Of a DNA stretch of 16,293 bases, positions 6,835 through 14,770 are shown in pieces; position 1 is the stretch's first letter; each line of letters starts with the position of its first letter. The notes below the pieces were generated by a model. That model saw nothing but the letters and a program-made list of their open reading frames with translations. It was not told the DNA's origin and searched no databases. The translations under genes and the position numbers were made by a program. Source of the DNA: an uncultured Eubacterium sp. (GTDB lineage Bacteria > Bacillota > Clostridia > Lachnospirales > Lachnospiraceae); assembly GCA_934358495.1 (NCBI GenBank), contig CAKRKO010000062.1, forward strand, positions 1 to 16,293, written 5' to 3'.

Positions 6835-7423
6835 GCATCTGCACTTTTGTTTTGATCCTCTGTAACGCATTGTCAATGGACTTTTCTGTTTTTCCCATCT
6901 TCTCTGCAATCTGCCGGTAATTCCATCCATCCAGATACGCATCCAGCACTTTATTTTCCATGGGACTTAAGGTTGTATGGATGCTTTCAAGAAATGTGTC
7001 CACACTCTCACGGTCGATCAAAATCTGTTCCGGATTTTCCTCCCGCACCGTTATGCTCTCCTCCAGGGACAGATTATCAGAATCTTTTGCTTTCTCTGAC
7101 AGGGAAACATAAGCATTCAGGGGACCATGTTTTTTTCTGCCTGCCGCCTCAATGGCATGGTAGATCTGTCTGCCGATGCACAGCTCCGCAAAATGAAAAA
7201 AGCTACTTTTGCTGTCATCAAAATCCTGCACCGCCTTAAACAGTCCGATCATTCCCTCCTGCACCAGATCATCTGTATCACCGCCAAGCAAAAAGACAGT
7301 ATTTGCCTTTTTGCGGACGAGATATTTATATTTTTCCATCAGAAAATCCATCACACCGGAATCTCCCGTGCGTAACTGTTCGATCAGTTCTTCGTCCGTA
7401 AAGGCATTATACTGTCTTTTCAT
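6812..7423 (-). CDS. sigH: RNA polymerase sigma factor SigH
   Basis: A 203-aa sigma-70 family factor of the SigH (Spo0H) type. Region 2 is at about 10-75 with DDLVQEGMIGLFKAVQDFD, the core-binding/-10 recognition helix; region 4 is at about 150-200 with YRQIAEKMGKTEKSIDNALQRIK, the helix-turn-helix for the -35. In Bacillus and Clostridia SigH drives early stationary-phase and sporulation genes. Position after cysS-mrnC-rlmB on the same strand supports the name. The start at 7423 matches the family N-terminus (xDEELIExxRxGD), but no good ribosome binding site precedes it. The promoter-like TTGACC (7458-7453), 17 bp, AATTAT (7435-7430) ends just before the ATG. The 3' end overlaps the convergent membrane protein gene by 23 bp. 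Confidence 0.9.
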   Translation of the reverse strand: MKRQYNAFTDEELIEQLRTGDSGVMDFLMEKYKYLVRKKANTVFLLGGDTDDLVQEGMIGLFKAVQDFDDSKSSFFHFAELCIGRQIYHAIEAAGRKKHGPLNAYVSLSEKAKDSDNLSLEESITVREENPEQILIDRESVDTFLESIHTTLSPMENKVLDAYLDGWNYRQIAEKMGKTEKSIDNALQRIKTKVQMLRSHIEK

Positions 7424-7529
7424 CTCTTATAATTCCATTCTTTTTTCTACAGGTCAACCACATACGAGACCTGATATGCATTCTGATTCATGTACACTAA
7501 TACATTTCATTCAGTTCACACATATCCTT

Positions 7530-8273
7530 CTATTTCTGCAGACGCTGACGCACAATCTCGTAAGCCAGAACACCTGCTGCCACAGAAGCGTTCAGGGAAT
7601 CAATATTGCCTTTCATCGGAATGGACGCGGTAAAATCACAGTTTTCCCGCACCAGCTTGCTGACACCGTCACCCTCGTTTCCGATCACAAGTCCGATCGG
7701 TCCGGTCAGGTTCTGACGGTACATTACTTCACCATCCATGTCCGCACATACAAACCAGAGTCCCTGCTTTTTCAGTTCTTTCATAGTTGCACTTAAATTT
7801 GTTACTTTTGCTACCGGTGTGTAATTTAATGCTCCTGCAGAAGTTTTTGCTACCGTTGCAGTTAAACCAACCGCGCGGTTTTTCGGAATAATGACCCCGT
7901 GTGCGCCTGCAAGATTTGCGGTACGGATGATCGCACCCAGATTGTGCGGATCCTCGATGCCATCCAACAGGAAGATAAACGGCGGTTCTCCGGCTTCCTC
8001 AGCCTTTGCCAGAATATCCTCTACGGTTGCATAATTATATGCTGCCGCGTAAGCAATCACACCCTGATGTTTTTTTGTCTCAGACATATTGTCGAGACGG
8101 TCTTTGGAAACAAATTTTACCATCGTGCCATGTTTTTTTGCTTCTCTTAAAATTGTCTTGATCGGACCATCCTGGCAGCCTTCCAGTACAAATATCTTAT
8201 CGATAGTCTTACCGGAGCGAAATGCTTCCAGAACCGCATTTCTGCCCCCGATGGTTAATTCTTCGTATCTCAT
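7530..8273 (-). CDS. rlmB: 23S rRNA (guanosine-2'-O-)-methyltransferase RlmB
   Basis: A 247-aa SpoU/TrmH-family (SPOUT) rRNA methyltransferase that 2'-O-methylates G2251 in the peptidyl-transferase P-loop of 23S rRNA. The N-terminal substrate-binding domain (about 1-75) begins IGGRNAVLEAFRSG. The catalytic SPOUT motifs are NLGAIIRTANLAGAHGVII (motif 1, with N and R), VIGNEGDGVS (motif 2) and IPMKGNIDSLNASVAAGVLAYE (motif 3, described here by its ends IPMKG and NASVA). Length is normal. The start at 8273 is 11 bases after the mrnC stop, with GGGAG partly overlapping that gap. It is part of the conserved cysS-mrnC-rlmB-sigH cluster. Confidence 0.95.
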   Translation of the reverse strand: MRYEELTIGGRNAVLEAFRSGKTIDKIFVLEGCQDGPIKTILREAKKHGTMVKFVSKDRLDNMSETKKHQGVIAYAAAYNYATVEDILAKAEEAGEPPFIFLLDGIEDPHNLGAIIRTANLAGAHGVIIPKNRAVGLTATVAKTSAGALNYTPVAKVTNLSATMKELKKQGLWFVCADMDGEVMYRQNLTGPIGLVIGNEGDGVSKLVRENCDFTASIPMKGNIDSLNASVAAGVLAYEIVRQRLQK

Positions 8274-8284
8274 GTATTTTCTCC

Positions 8285-8758
8285 CTAATGATGCTGATGT
8301 AACTTTTCTTCTTTCTCCAGACCGTCCAGTCCCAGAACCGTAAGTTCCAGAATCCGCTCAAAACGGTCTGCCAGATACAGATATCCCATCAGAGCCTCAA
8401 AACCCGTGGCCCGGCGGTAATCACTCATACTGGCATTTTTCGCCATAGTCGGAGATTTTGCATTCCGTCCCCGTTTGTACACAGCTTCTTCCTCCTCGGA
8501 AAGTTCCGGAATCAGATACTCCATCATCGCAGACTGGGAATGTGCCTTTACCAGATGACTGGTATGCTGATGAAGCTGGCTTGCTTTTGTGTTGCCCTGC
8601 GCCACGATCATGGAACGGATCACAAGGTCATAAATGCCATCTCCGATGTACGCCAGTGTCAGTGGCGAATAGGTACGGATATCTCCTTTTCGAATGTCAA
8701 ATGTTTCACGGATTGCACTGAAAATCGGCAGTGCTGCTGTATCTACGCTCTTTTCCAT
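8285..8758 (-). CDS. mrnC: Mini-ribonuclease III (MrnC)
   Basis: A 157-aa ribonuclease III-like nuclease without a double-stranded-RNA-binding domain, which trims 23S rRNA precursor ends. The signature LAYIGDGIYDLVIR (35-48) holds the acidic catalytic site, and later RGRNAKSPT and YRRATGFEALMGYLYL carry the second conserved acidic region. Residues 1-28 precede the catalytic domain, and the C-terminus ends in a histidine-rich HQHH. The start at 8758 has AAGGAG four bases upstream and overlaps the end of cysS by 16 bases, so the two are probably translationally coupled. This pairing is conserved in Firmicutes. Confidence 0.93.
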   Translation of the reverse strand: MEKSVDTAALPIFSAIRETFDIRKGDIRTYSPLTLAYIGDGIYDLVIRSMIVAQGNTKASQLHQHTSHLVKAHSQSAMMEYLIPELSEEEEAVYKRGRNAKSPTMAKNASMSDYRRATGFEALMGYLYLADRFERILELTVLGLDGLEKEEKLHQHH

Positions 8759-10146
8759 GTAACTCCTTCTCTTGTATCTTTCAGAATGATTCCCATTGCT
8801 GCGAGCTCATCACGGATCTCATCGGCACGGACAAAGTTTTTCTCTTTTCTTGCTGCCTGACGTTCCTCGATCAGTTTCTCGATATCCTCATCCAGAATCT
8901 CTGCCTCTTTTTCTACAATGATTCCAAGAACATCGCACAGCTCTTTTAATTTTGCATACAGTGCATCAATGTATGCTTTGCTGTTCTCACCAGATGCATT
9001 GGTGTTACAGAATTTTACATACTCAAAAATTGCGGATACCGCATCAGCAGTATTAAAATCATCATCCATAGCAGCTTCAAATTTTTCCTGATATACATGA
9101 GACTGTGCCAGAAATTCTTTTTCTGCCTCTGTCAGATCACCGGTTGTGCTGCCGGATAATCTCTGCAGGTTCTCAGCTGCTGTCACGATACGCTCCAGTC
9201 CACTTTTTGCGGCTTCCATCAGATCTGCACTGAAGTTTAACGGACTTCTGTAATGAGCGGAAAGCATAAAGAAACGCAGAACCTGAAGGTCATATTTCTC
9301 ACCAATCTCTCTTACGGTAAAGAAGTTTCCGAGAGATTTTGACATTTTTTTATTATCAATATTTAAAAATGCATTGTGCAGCCAGTATTTTGCAAATGGC
9401 ACACCGTTGGCAGCCTCACTCTGTGCGATCTCATTCTCATGATGTGGGAAAATCAGATCCTCGCCGCCGGCATGAATGTCAATCTCGTCGCCCAGATATT
9501 TTTTGGACATCACAGAGCACTCAATATGCCAGCCCGGACGCCCCTGGCACCACGGAGACTCCCAGTATGGTTCACCGTCTTTTTTCGGCTTCCAGAGTAC
9601 GAAATCCAACGGATCTTCTTTCAGATCACCGGTTACCTGTATATTTCTGTGTCCCGCTTCCAGATCATCGATATTTTTATGGGAAAGTTTTCCGTAATCC
9701 TTGAATTTTCTGGTACGGTAGTAAACAGTTCCGTCAACTGCCGCATAGGCATATCCTTTTTCGATCAGAGTGCTGATCATATCCAGCATGCCCTGAATTT
9801 CCTGTGTTGCCAGTGGATGGGTAGTTGCCGGTTTTACATTCATATCGTGCATATCTTTTTTGCACTCTTCGATGTACTGCTGAGAAACTTCCTCTGCGGT
9901 ACGTCCTTCCTCGATGGCTTTTTTGATGATCTTGTCATCTACATCAGTGAAGTTGGACACATAATTTACTTCGTAGCCTTTGTATTCCATGTATCTGCGC
10001 ACCGTATCAAATACAATCATCGGACGCGCATTTCCGATATGGATAAAATTGTATACGGTTGGTCCGCACACATACATACTTACCTTTCCCTCATGCAAAG
10101 GTACAAATTCTTCTTTCTGTTTTGTCAGTGTATTGTAAAGTTTCAT
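8743..10146 (-). CDS. cysS: Cysteinyl-tRNA synthetase
   Basis: A 467-aa class I aminoacyl-tRNA synthetase charging tRNA-Cys. The zinc ligand C27 lies in MYVCGPTVYN, the HIGH motif reads HIGN (36-39), the second zinc cysteine lies in HIECSVMS, further ligands lie in FPHHENEIAQSE, and the KMSKS motif is intact (KMSKSLGN). The C-terminal part is the usual DALR anticodon-binding domain. Length matches the family (about 465 aa). No T-box is visible upstream. The Shine-Dalgarno AAAGGAG (10177-10171) is 24 bases from the ATG, but a hairpin fills 16 of those bases. An ATG-GAA-TGA mini-frame begins five bases upstream and overlaps the start codon. Confidence 0.97.
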   Translation of the reverse strand: MKLYNTLTKQKEEFVPLHEGKVSMYVCGPTVYNFIHIGNARPMIVFDTVRRYMEYKGYEVNYVSNFTDVDDKIIKKAIEEGRTAEEVSQQYIEECKKDMHDMNVKPATTHPLATQEIQGMLDMISTLIEKGYAYAAVDGTVYYRTRKFKDYGKLSHKNIDDLEAGHRNIQVTGDLKEDPLDFVLWKPKKDGEPYWESPWCQGRPGWHIECSVMSKKYLGDEIDIHAGGEDLIFPHHENEIAQSEAANGVPFAKYWLHNAFLNIDNKKMSKSLGNFFTVREIGEKYDLQVLRFFMLSAHYRSPLNFSADLMEAAKSGLERIVTAAENLQRLSGSTTGDLTEAEKEFLAQSHVYQEKFEAAMDDDFNTADAVSAIFEYVKFCNTNASGENSKAYIDALYAKLKELCDVLGIIVEKEAEILDEDIEKLIEERQAARKEKNFVRADEIRDELAAMGIILKDTREGVTWKRA

Positions 10147-10177
10147 TCCATTTAAGCAGGTTTCCCTGCTCTCCTTT
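10147..10177 (-). promoter_or_regulatory. Structured ribosome binding region of cysS
   Basis: Read on the - strand, AAAGGAG (10177-10171) is followed at once by AGCAGG-GAAA-CCTGCT (10170-10155), a perfect 6-bp hairpin capped by a GAAA tetraloop, then eight bases to the cysS ATG. With the hairpin folded, the effective spacing is ideal; unfolded, it is 24 nt and too long. A start-stop frame ATG-GAA-TGA occupies 10151-10143. Confidence 0.6.
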
Positions 10178-10289
10178 CTTATATATATTTCATTTTTTCC
10201 GAATGTACTTTTTCATGTACACTTAATCTGGAAATCTTTTCAATCCTCTGTAATTCACAGATAACTATATTCTTTCAATAGCACAACCA

Positions 10290-11381
10290 CTATTTCTTCA
10301 TCAGCACAGCTGCCACGATCTCGCTCATCTGCTCTTTCTTTTCCTCAATATCCAGCACCAGGAAAAACTGATTGACCGCACGATACAGATTCTGACGTTC
10401 ATCGGAGAAATTTGTGATATTCCGGTCTCCGCTGAGGTAATCCGTCAGGAAATGAATTCCACTCTCCATGGTCATAAGCCATACCGCATAAACCATCAGC
10501 TCTTTTTCCTTTGCGGTCAGGATGCGTCCCATCTCATGACAGTAGCCCTGCACATAACCGCGGAACAGATCAAGATCAAGCTCAATATTTCCAAATTTCT
10601 CATCCTCGGTAAAGGTTGCTGCTCCGGCGCGCACTGCATCACCAAAATCTAAAATAGATGCTCCCGGCATCACCGTATCCAGATCGATCAGGCAGATTGC
10701 TTTCTTTGTATCACTGTCGATCAGCACGTTGCTGTATCTGGTATCATTGTGTGTGACACGTTTTGGAATCTGCTTTGACTCTACTGCATCCTGAATCTCA
10801 TTCAATTTTTTGGAACGATCCAGCACAAACTGAATCTGCTCCTGGCAGTCTGAGGTACGGAAACAGATATCCGCCCGGACTGCATCCAGCAACTGACGCA
10901 GCACATTTTTCATATCATGCAGTTTCGGCACGGTAGCCCCGAGCTGGCTGCTGTCAAAATCACGCAGTCTCCGATGAAAAACCCCAACGGCTTTCGCCGC
11001 CTCATAGGCCTCCTCCGGCGTCGTCGGTTTCTTCATTTCCTCTCCGCAGCAGATCATGCGGTACAGACGGAAATAACTTCCATTCTCTGTCTGTAACAGC
11101 TGGTTTCCGGCTTTCGTCCGAATAAAGGTCAGTCCCTCCAGCTGTGGATCCCGACCTTCCTGTTCGATCACATCATGGAGGTACTCTGTCACAAGAAACA
11201 GATTGTTCATAACTTCCGTCGGATACTTGAATATGATATGATTCATCTCTTGAAGTACATAATGCTCCCCTCCGCAAATAATCTCATAGGTATGGTTTAC
11301 GGTACCATGTCCCAGAGGTTTTACATCGGTAATCTCTCCTTCAATCTGGAATTTACTGATAATTTCTTCAAACTTTAACAT
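10290..11381 (-). CDS. NahK-like phosphotransferase (probable N-acetylhexosamine 1-kinase family)
   Basis: A 363-aa aminoglycoside-phosphotransferase-fold kinase. The catalytic loop is THNDTRYSN (D213) and the metal motif IDLDTVMPG (D233, D235), followed by DFGDAVR. This wording closely matches N-acetylhexosamine 1-kinase of bifidobacteria, which makes GlcNAc/GalNAc-1-phosphate from mucin or milk sugars. An N-terminal LGHGTVNHTY loop binds the nucleotide phosphates. The start at 11381 (MLKFEEI) is favoured by GGAGG seven bases upstream; an in-frame ATG at 11417 lies within the previous gene. It is probably co-transcribed with the acetyltransferase gene upstream, whose stop is 16 bases away. 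The sugar substrate is inferred; choline or homoserine-type kinases share the fold. Confidence 0.78.
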   Translation of the reverse strand: MLKFEEIISKFQIEGEITDVKPLGHGTVNHTYEIICGGEHYVLQEMNHIIFKYPTEVMNNLFLVTEYLHDVIEQEGRDPQLEGLTFIRTKAGNQLLQTENGSYFRLYRMICCGEEMKKPTTPEEAYEAAKAVGVFHRRLRDFDSSQLGATVPKLHDMKNVLRQLLDAVRADICFRTSDCQEQIQFVLDRSKKLNEIQDAVESKQIPKRVTHNDTRYSNVLIDSDTKKAICLIDLDTVMPGASILDFGDAVRAGAATFTEDEKFGNIELDLDLFRGYVQGYCHEMGRILTAKEKELMVYAVWLMTMESGIHFLTDYLSGDRNITNFSDERQNLYRAVNQFFLVLDIEEKKEQMSEIVAAVLMKK

Positions 11382-11397
11382 CTTTCTACCTCCATGG

Positions 11398-12402
11398 TCA
11401 GACCAACTCATTAACAAATATCTTTAATTTGTCAAACATTTGTTGACCAAATATTGCTATGTCCATGGCGCTGGCACTTTCGCATTGTTCTACTTTTTCT
11501 GCCGTTCCACCTGTACTATCTATATAAATCCGGTAACAGCCATTATTTTCCGGTAACAGTTCATCCCTGATCTGCAGCGTTTCTTCGTACGCATCCGCAA
11601 AGCGAAGCAGTTTCACAAAAGCAGGCAAATGCAAAATCCGTCCCATCATCAACGGTGTTACCCGTTCTTTCGGTAAACACAGATTTTCGGATTCACCCGG
11701 TAATTTAGCGTGTGCCTTCCACAACGGTTCCCTGATTTCAAATCCGTCCTCCATGGAATAACAGAAACTTCCACACAGCTGTCCGTCTCTGTCACACACA
11801 GGAACCACCGCTCCATCTTCACTCTGCTGTTCTTTCTTCATTCGTTCATAATACGATGCATTTCTCGGAATGTAAAGGTCAAATTTTTCATCCAGGATCT
11901 GATTTGATATCTGTGCCAGTTCTTTGTTGTCCACATCCTCTGCACAGTTCTTCTGATTCATTATATATCCACGCAGTTTTTCAGTCTGCGCATCCTTCGT
12001 CTCCCAGACACGCTGATTCCCCCAGTAACGGTATCCAAAAGGCCCATAATAAGCCGGATTCGCCGGCATCAGGAAGGAAAACGGCTCACCATTTTTTCGT
12101 TCCTTCTGCAGCAATTCCTGCAGCAAACGCCACATACAGCCCTGTCGGCGGTACATCGGATCCGTAGCCACAGCCACCAGATAATGCACATCCGCTCTCT
12201 GTCCACAGCAGCTGACCGTGAACGGATTTGCATGAATCATGGAACAGATCTGATCCTGCTCTTCCATCACAATGATCTCATTGTCCCGACATTTTTCTTC
12301 ATAATAATAATCCACAAATTTTGCAGTATCTTCCGGAAAACAGGTTTCGTAAAGCCCACGGCTTTTCCCTTTTTCCTCCTGCCTCAGATATCGCAGGCGC
12401 AT
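11398..12402 (-). CDS. Eis-like GNAT N-acetyltransferase
   Basis: A 334-aa protein with an N-terminal GNAT domain and a C-terminal SCP2-like region, the architecture of the Eis family. The acetyl-CoA loop is VATDPMYRRQGCMWRLL (about 91-107 from this start), followed by FSFLMPANPAYYGPFGYRYWG, typical of Eis-like enzymes (key parts LMPAN and GPFGY). The C-terminal SASAMDIAIFGQQMF matches the SCP2-type end. Eis proteins acetylate amines such as aminoglycosides or lysines, but no substrate is inferable here. The start at 12402 comes three bases after the ispF stop, with GGAGG 12 bases upstream; ATG 12423 and TTG 12432 are alternatives overlapping ispF. It is tightly coupled to ispF and to the downstream kinase gene. 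Confidence 0.82.
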   Translation of the reverse strand: MRLRYLRQEEKGKSRGLYETCFPEDTAKFVDYYYEEKCRDNEIIVMEEQDQICSMIHANPFTVSCCGQRADVHYLVAVATDPMYRRQGCMWRLLQELLQKERKNGEPFSFLMPANPAYYGPFGYRYWGNQRVWETKDAQTEKLRGYIMNQKNCAEDVDNKELAQISNQILDEKFDLYIPRNASYYERMKKEQQSEDGAVVPVCDRDGQLCGSFCYSMEDGFEIREPLWKAHAKLPGESENLCLPKERVTPLMMGRILHLPAFVKLLRFADAYEETLQIRDELLPENNGCYRIYIDSTGGTAEKVEQCESASAMDIAIFGQQMFDKLKIFVNELV

Positions 12403-12404
12403 AT

Positions 12405-12941
12405 TTAATGGCAGCCTCCGCATCCTGGGCAACCGCCTTCACTGTCGCCCACGGCCACACTGTTTTCGTAAATCGTTGACAGCATGCAGACTGCATTTGC
12501 GGAAATTCCTTCCTCACGGCCGGTAAATCCCAGATGCTCTTCCGTCGTTGCCTTGACATTTACCTGGTTTTTCGCAATATGAAGGGTATCTGCGATTTTC
12601 TGCTCCATCTGCTCAATATACGGGCGGAGTTTTGGTTTCTGGGCGATCACAGTAGCATCGATATTTTCTATAATATAATGCTCCTGCTCCAGCAGATCTC
12701 CCACATGAGCCAACAGTTTCAGGCTGGAAATACCGCGGTATTTTTCATTCGTGTCCGGGAAATGTTTGCCGATATCTCCCAGCGCTGCTGCTCCCAAAAG
12801 CGCGTCCATAATGGCATGCAACAATACATCTGCATCTGAATGTCCCAGAAGCCCCAGACTGTGCGGAATCTCCACACCTCCCAGAATCAGTTTCCGTCCT
12901 TCCGTCAGTTTATGCACATCATAACCCATTCCAATTCTCAT
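12405..12941 (-). CDS. ispF: 2-C-methyl-D-erythritol 2,4-cyclodiphosphate synthase
   Basis: A 178-aa MEP-pathway enzyme of isoprenoid synthesis that forms the cyclodiphosphate. The metal ligands D8 and H10 (GYDVHKL) and H42 (DADVLLHA) sit at the same numbers as in E. coli. GDIGKHFPDT and the ATTEEHLGFTGREEG block are intact. The family normally ends near residue 158; here about 20 extra residues end in CPGCGGCH, a small cysteine/glycine-rich tail that could bind metal. AGAGGTG lies about 12 bases before the start. It is first of the minus-strand cluster. In Bacillus, ispF also lies in this neighbourhood (ispD-ispF-gltX-cysE-cysS). Confidence 0.95.
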   Translation of the reverse strand: MRIGMGYDVHKLTEGRKLILGGVEIPHSLGLLGHSDADVLLHAIMDALLGAAALGDIGKHFPDTNEKYRGISSLKLLAHVGDLLEQEHYIIENIDATVIAQKPKLRPYIEQMEQKIADTLHIAKNQVNVKATTEEHLGFTGREEGISANAVCMLSTIYENSVAVGDSEGGCPGCGGCH

Positions 12942-13042
12942 ATGCGTATATGCACCTCTTTTCTTTTCTGATCATTGCCCTGCTGCAACCTTTCTGTCTG
13001 CTCAGAATCAGCACACATACAACAAGAGCCTATTTGGTTTTT

Positions 13043-13051
13043 AGTTTACCA
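13043..13051 (-). promoter_or_regulatory. Candidate extended -10 for the ispF transcript
   Basis: On the - strand, TG-G-TAAACT forms an extended -10 about 100 bases upstream of ispF. No good -35 is evident. It lies in the 176-bp divergent gap shared with the FUSC gene. Confidence 0.35.
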
Positions 13052-13071
13052 CACTTCGGCTGAAATTTCCA

Positions 13072-13100
13072 TTGACTTACCGATTTTTTCTTTTTAATAT
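13072..13100 (+). promoter_or_regulatory. Promoter for the FUSC gene
   Basis: TTGACT (13072-13077), 17-bp spacing, TAATAT (13095-13100). Transcription would start near 13107, giving a leader of only about ten bases that just includes the GAGGTG ribosome binding site. Confidence 0.6.
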
Positions 13101-13117
13101 TAATATGAGGTGATTTT

Positions 13118-14758
13118 TTGAAACTATCAGAAAAACAGAAAAAAATGATACAGGGAGCCATTGCCCCCACCATTGTCGCAACATTGATCTTTTTTGTGAC
13201 ATATTTCTTTTTCGGTATGGAAAATACAATGATCGGTCCTTTTGCGACCCTCTCCTTTCTCCGCTACCGGAATATGTGCAGCCATTATGAATGTCTGATT
13301 CGAAATTTTGCTGTGTACATGATCATGGCCGTGCTTTCTTTTCTGGCGGTCATCAATCTGCCGTTGTGCATTCTGATCAATGCTGTGGCACTGTTCTGGA
13401 TTGCAGATCTGCTGATTGACGAATACAATCCGAATAATTATTTTCCGGCCGGCATGGCGCTGATTTTTTTTCAGATTGCTCCAATACATACCGTGACAGC
13501 ACTTGGAAACCGTCTGCTTGCCCTGCTCGCATCCTTCGGAATCGTGTTTTTATTTGCATGGATCCTTTCCAGAAATAACGCCGGACAGAACCGCTTAAAA
13601 TCTCTGATTGCAGAAGGTTTTTCGGTATGTGAAGATTTGCTGGCGCAAACCGGATACCTGGTGGGTGATACTGACAGGGATTCCAATATCCCTCATTCAG
13701 GAAACTTACATGCTTCTTCTGAAAAAAATTCGGCTATTTTCAATGCAAAAAGGAGTGCTTCTTCTTCAAAAGACGTTTCCGCTCTGCACAAACAGCTTTG
13801 TGAAATTAACCAGAAATGCAGTAAAGAAATCTATTCTGCCAACCGTGCAACTCTGCGGATGAAAGGCAAAACAAACTGGTACTGCCGTTTTGTCCTTGTA
13901 TTTCAGATTTTAAATTATCTGACTGACCATGCCGAAGAAGAGGATAATCGCCTGAATGCGCTGAATATATATAGGAAATTTAAGGCTCAGTTTCAGGAAA
14001 TTGAACCAACTTCCGATTACCGTCGGCTGAATTTCCGTGTCCGAAAACCAGATATTCGAAATATGCGTCTGCGTTTTGCCCTGCGGCAGGTAATTGTGCT
14101 GACTCCCTGCCTGGTCATTTCCTACCTGTGGCAATCCAACAATATCTACTGGCTGGTCATTTCCGTATTTTTCATGATGATTCCTTTTACGGAACACACG
14201 GTGCAGCGGGTGCGCCAGAGAGTGTTCGGAACCATGGCAGGCATTGTGCTGTGCTTTATCTTTTTTACGGTTTTCCCGGATTTTGGTTCCAGAGTAGTCA
14301 TTATGACAGTAGCAAACTTTATGATTTATGCCGCGGATGGCTATGGTCCAACTGTTGCTTTTATCACCTGCTCTGCCCTGGCGCTGCAGTCTATTGACAG
14401 CAGTATTCCAATTGTTCTCGGGCAGCGTCTGATCTACACGCTTCTGGGTGGTGGAATTGCACTCCTTTCCAACCGGTGTGTTTTTCCAGTTCGTGTGACT
14501 AAGCAGATGCAGTATCTCTTTGATATGTTGCGCAGTCTGCGGGAACAGCTGACTGTCCTTGGGGAAAATACAACGCCTGGGGATGATTACAGACGTCATC
14601 AGATGGATCAGCTGATCATTAAATCATATCTGCTGTCTAACAGAGTGGAAGATCTGCAGGAGTCACTGCCGGAAATACAGAAGTTTTCCGGATTTGAGGA
14701 TGCACGAAAACGGCATATGGGATTTTTGGCTGCGTATCTGGCGCAGTATATGGCATGA
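13118..14758 (+). CDS. FUSC family membrane protein (putative aromatic acid/efflux type)
   Basis: A 546-aa integral membrane protein with the FUSC / aromatic acid exporter layout. A first hydrophobic block (about 10-150, six likely membrane helices) is followed by a charged, Ser-rich cytoplasmic stretch (about 185-310), a second hydrophobic block (about 318-450) containing the FUSC-like HTVQRVRQRVFGTMAG segment (key part RVRQRVFGT), and a helical C-terminal tail. Family members export aromatic acids or similar compounds; no substrate can be assigned. The start is read as TTG at 13118 because GAGGTGA lies five bases upstream; the next ATG is nine codons in. It is a single gene, divergent from ispF. 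Confidence 0.85.
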   Translation: MKLSEKQKKMIQGAIAPTIVATLIFFVTYFFFGMENTMIGPFATLSFLRYRNMCSHYECLIRNFAVYMIMAVLSFLAVINLPLCILINAVALFWIADLLIDEYNPNNYFPAGMALIFFQIAPIHTVTALGNRLLALLASFGIVFLFAWILSRNNAGQNRLKSLIAEGFSVCEDLLAQTGYLVGDTDRDSNIPHSGNLHASSEKNSAIFNAKRSASSSKDVSALHKQLCEINQKCSKEIYSANRATLRMKGKTNWYCRFVLVFQILNYLTDHAEEEDNRLNALNIYRKFKAQFQEIEPTSDYRRLNFRVRKPDIRNMRLRFALRQVIVLTPCLVISYLWQSNNIYWLVISVFFMMIPFTEHTVQRVRQRVFGTMAGIVLCFIFFTVFPDFGSRVVIMTVANFMIYAADGYGPTVAFITCSALALQSIDSSIPIVLGQRLIYTLLGGGIALLSNRCVFPVRVTKQMQYLFDMLRSLREQLTVLGENTTPGDDYRRHQMDQLIIKSYLLSNRVEDLQESLPEIQKFSGFEDARKRHMGFLAAYLAQYMA

Positions 14759-14770
14759 CTTTTTTATTAT

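Noticed and set aside
9376..10155. Long plus-strand frame (259 codons) opposite cysS
   Set aside because: Complementary shadow of a highly conserved synthetase gene; no ribosome binding site or recognisable domain.
10147..10289. T-box riboswitch upstream of cysS
   Set aside because: No T-box consensus (TGGNACCGCG) and no terminator/antiterminator pair in the 143-bp gap; only the small GAAA hairpin and weak TGTAC/GTACA stems.
10268..10292. Terminator after the NahK-like gene on the minus strand
   Set aside because: AATAG/CTATT stem is only 5 bp with no T-run following on that strand, so it was not listed.
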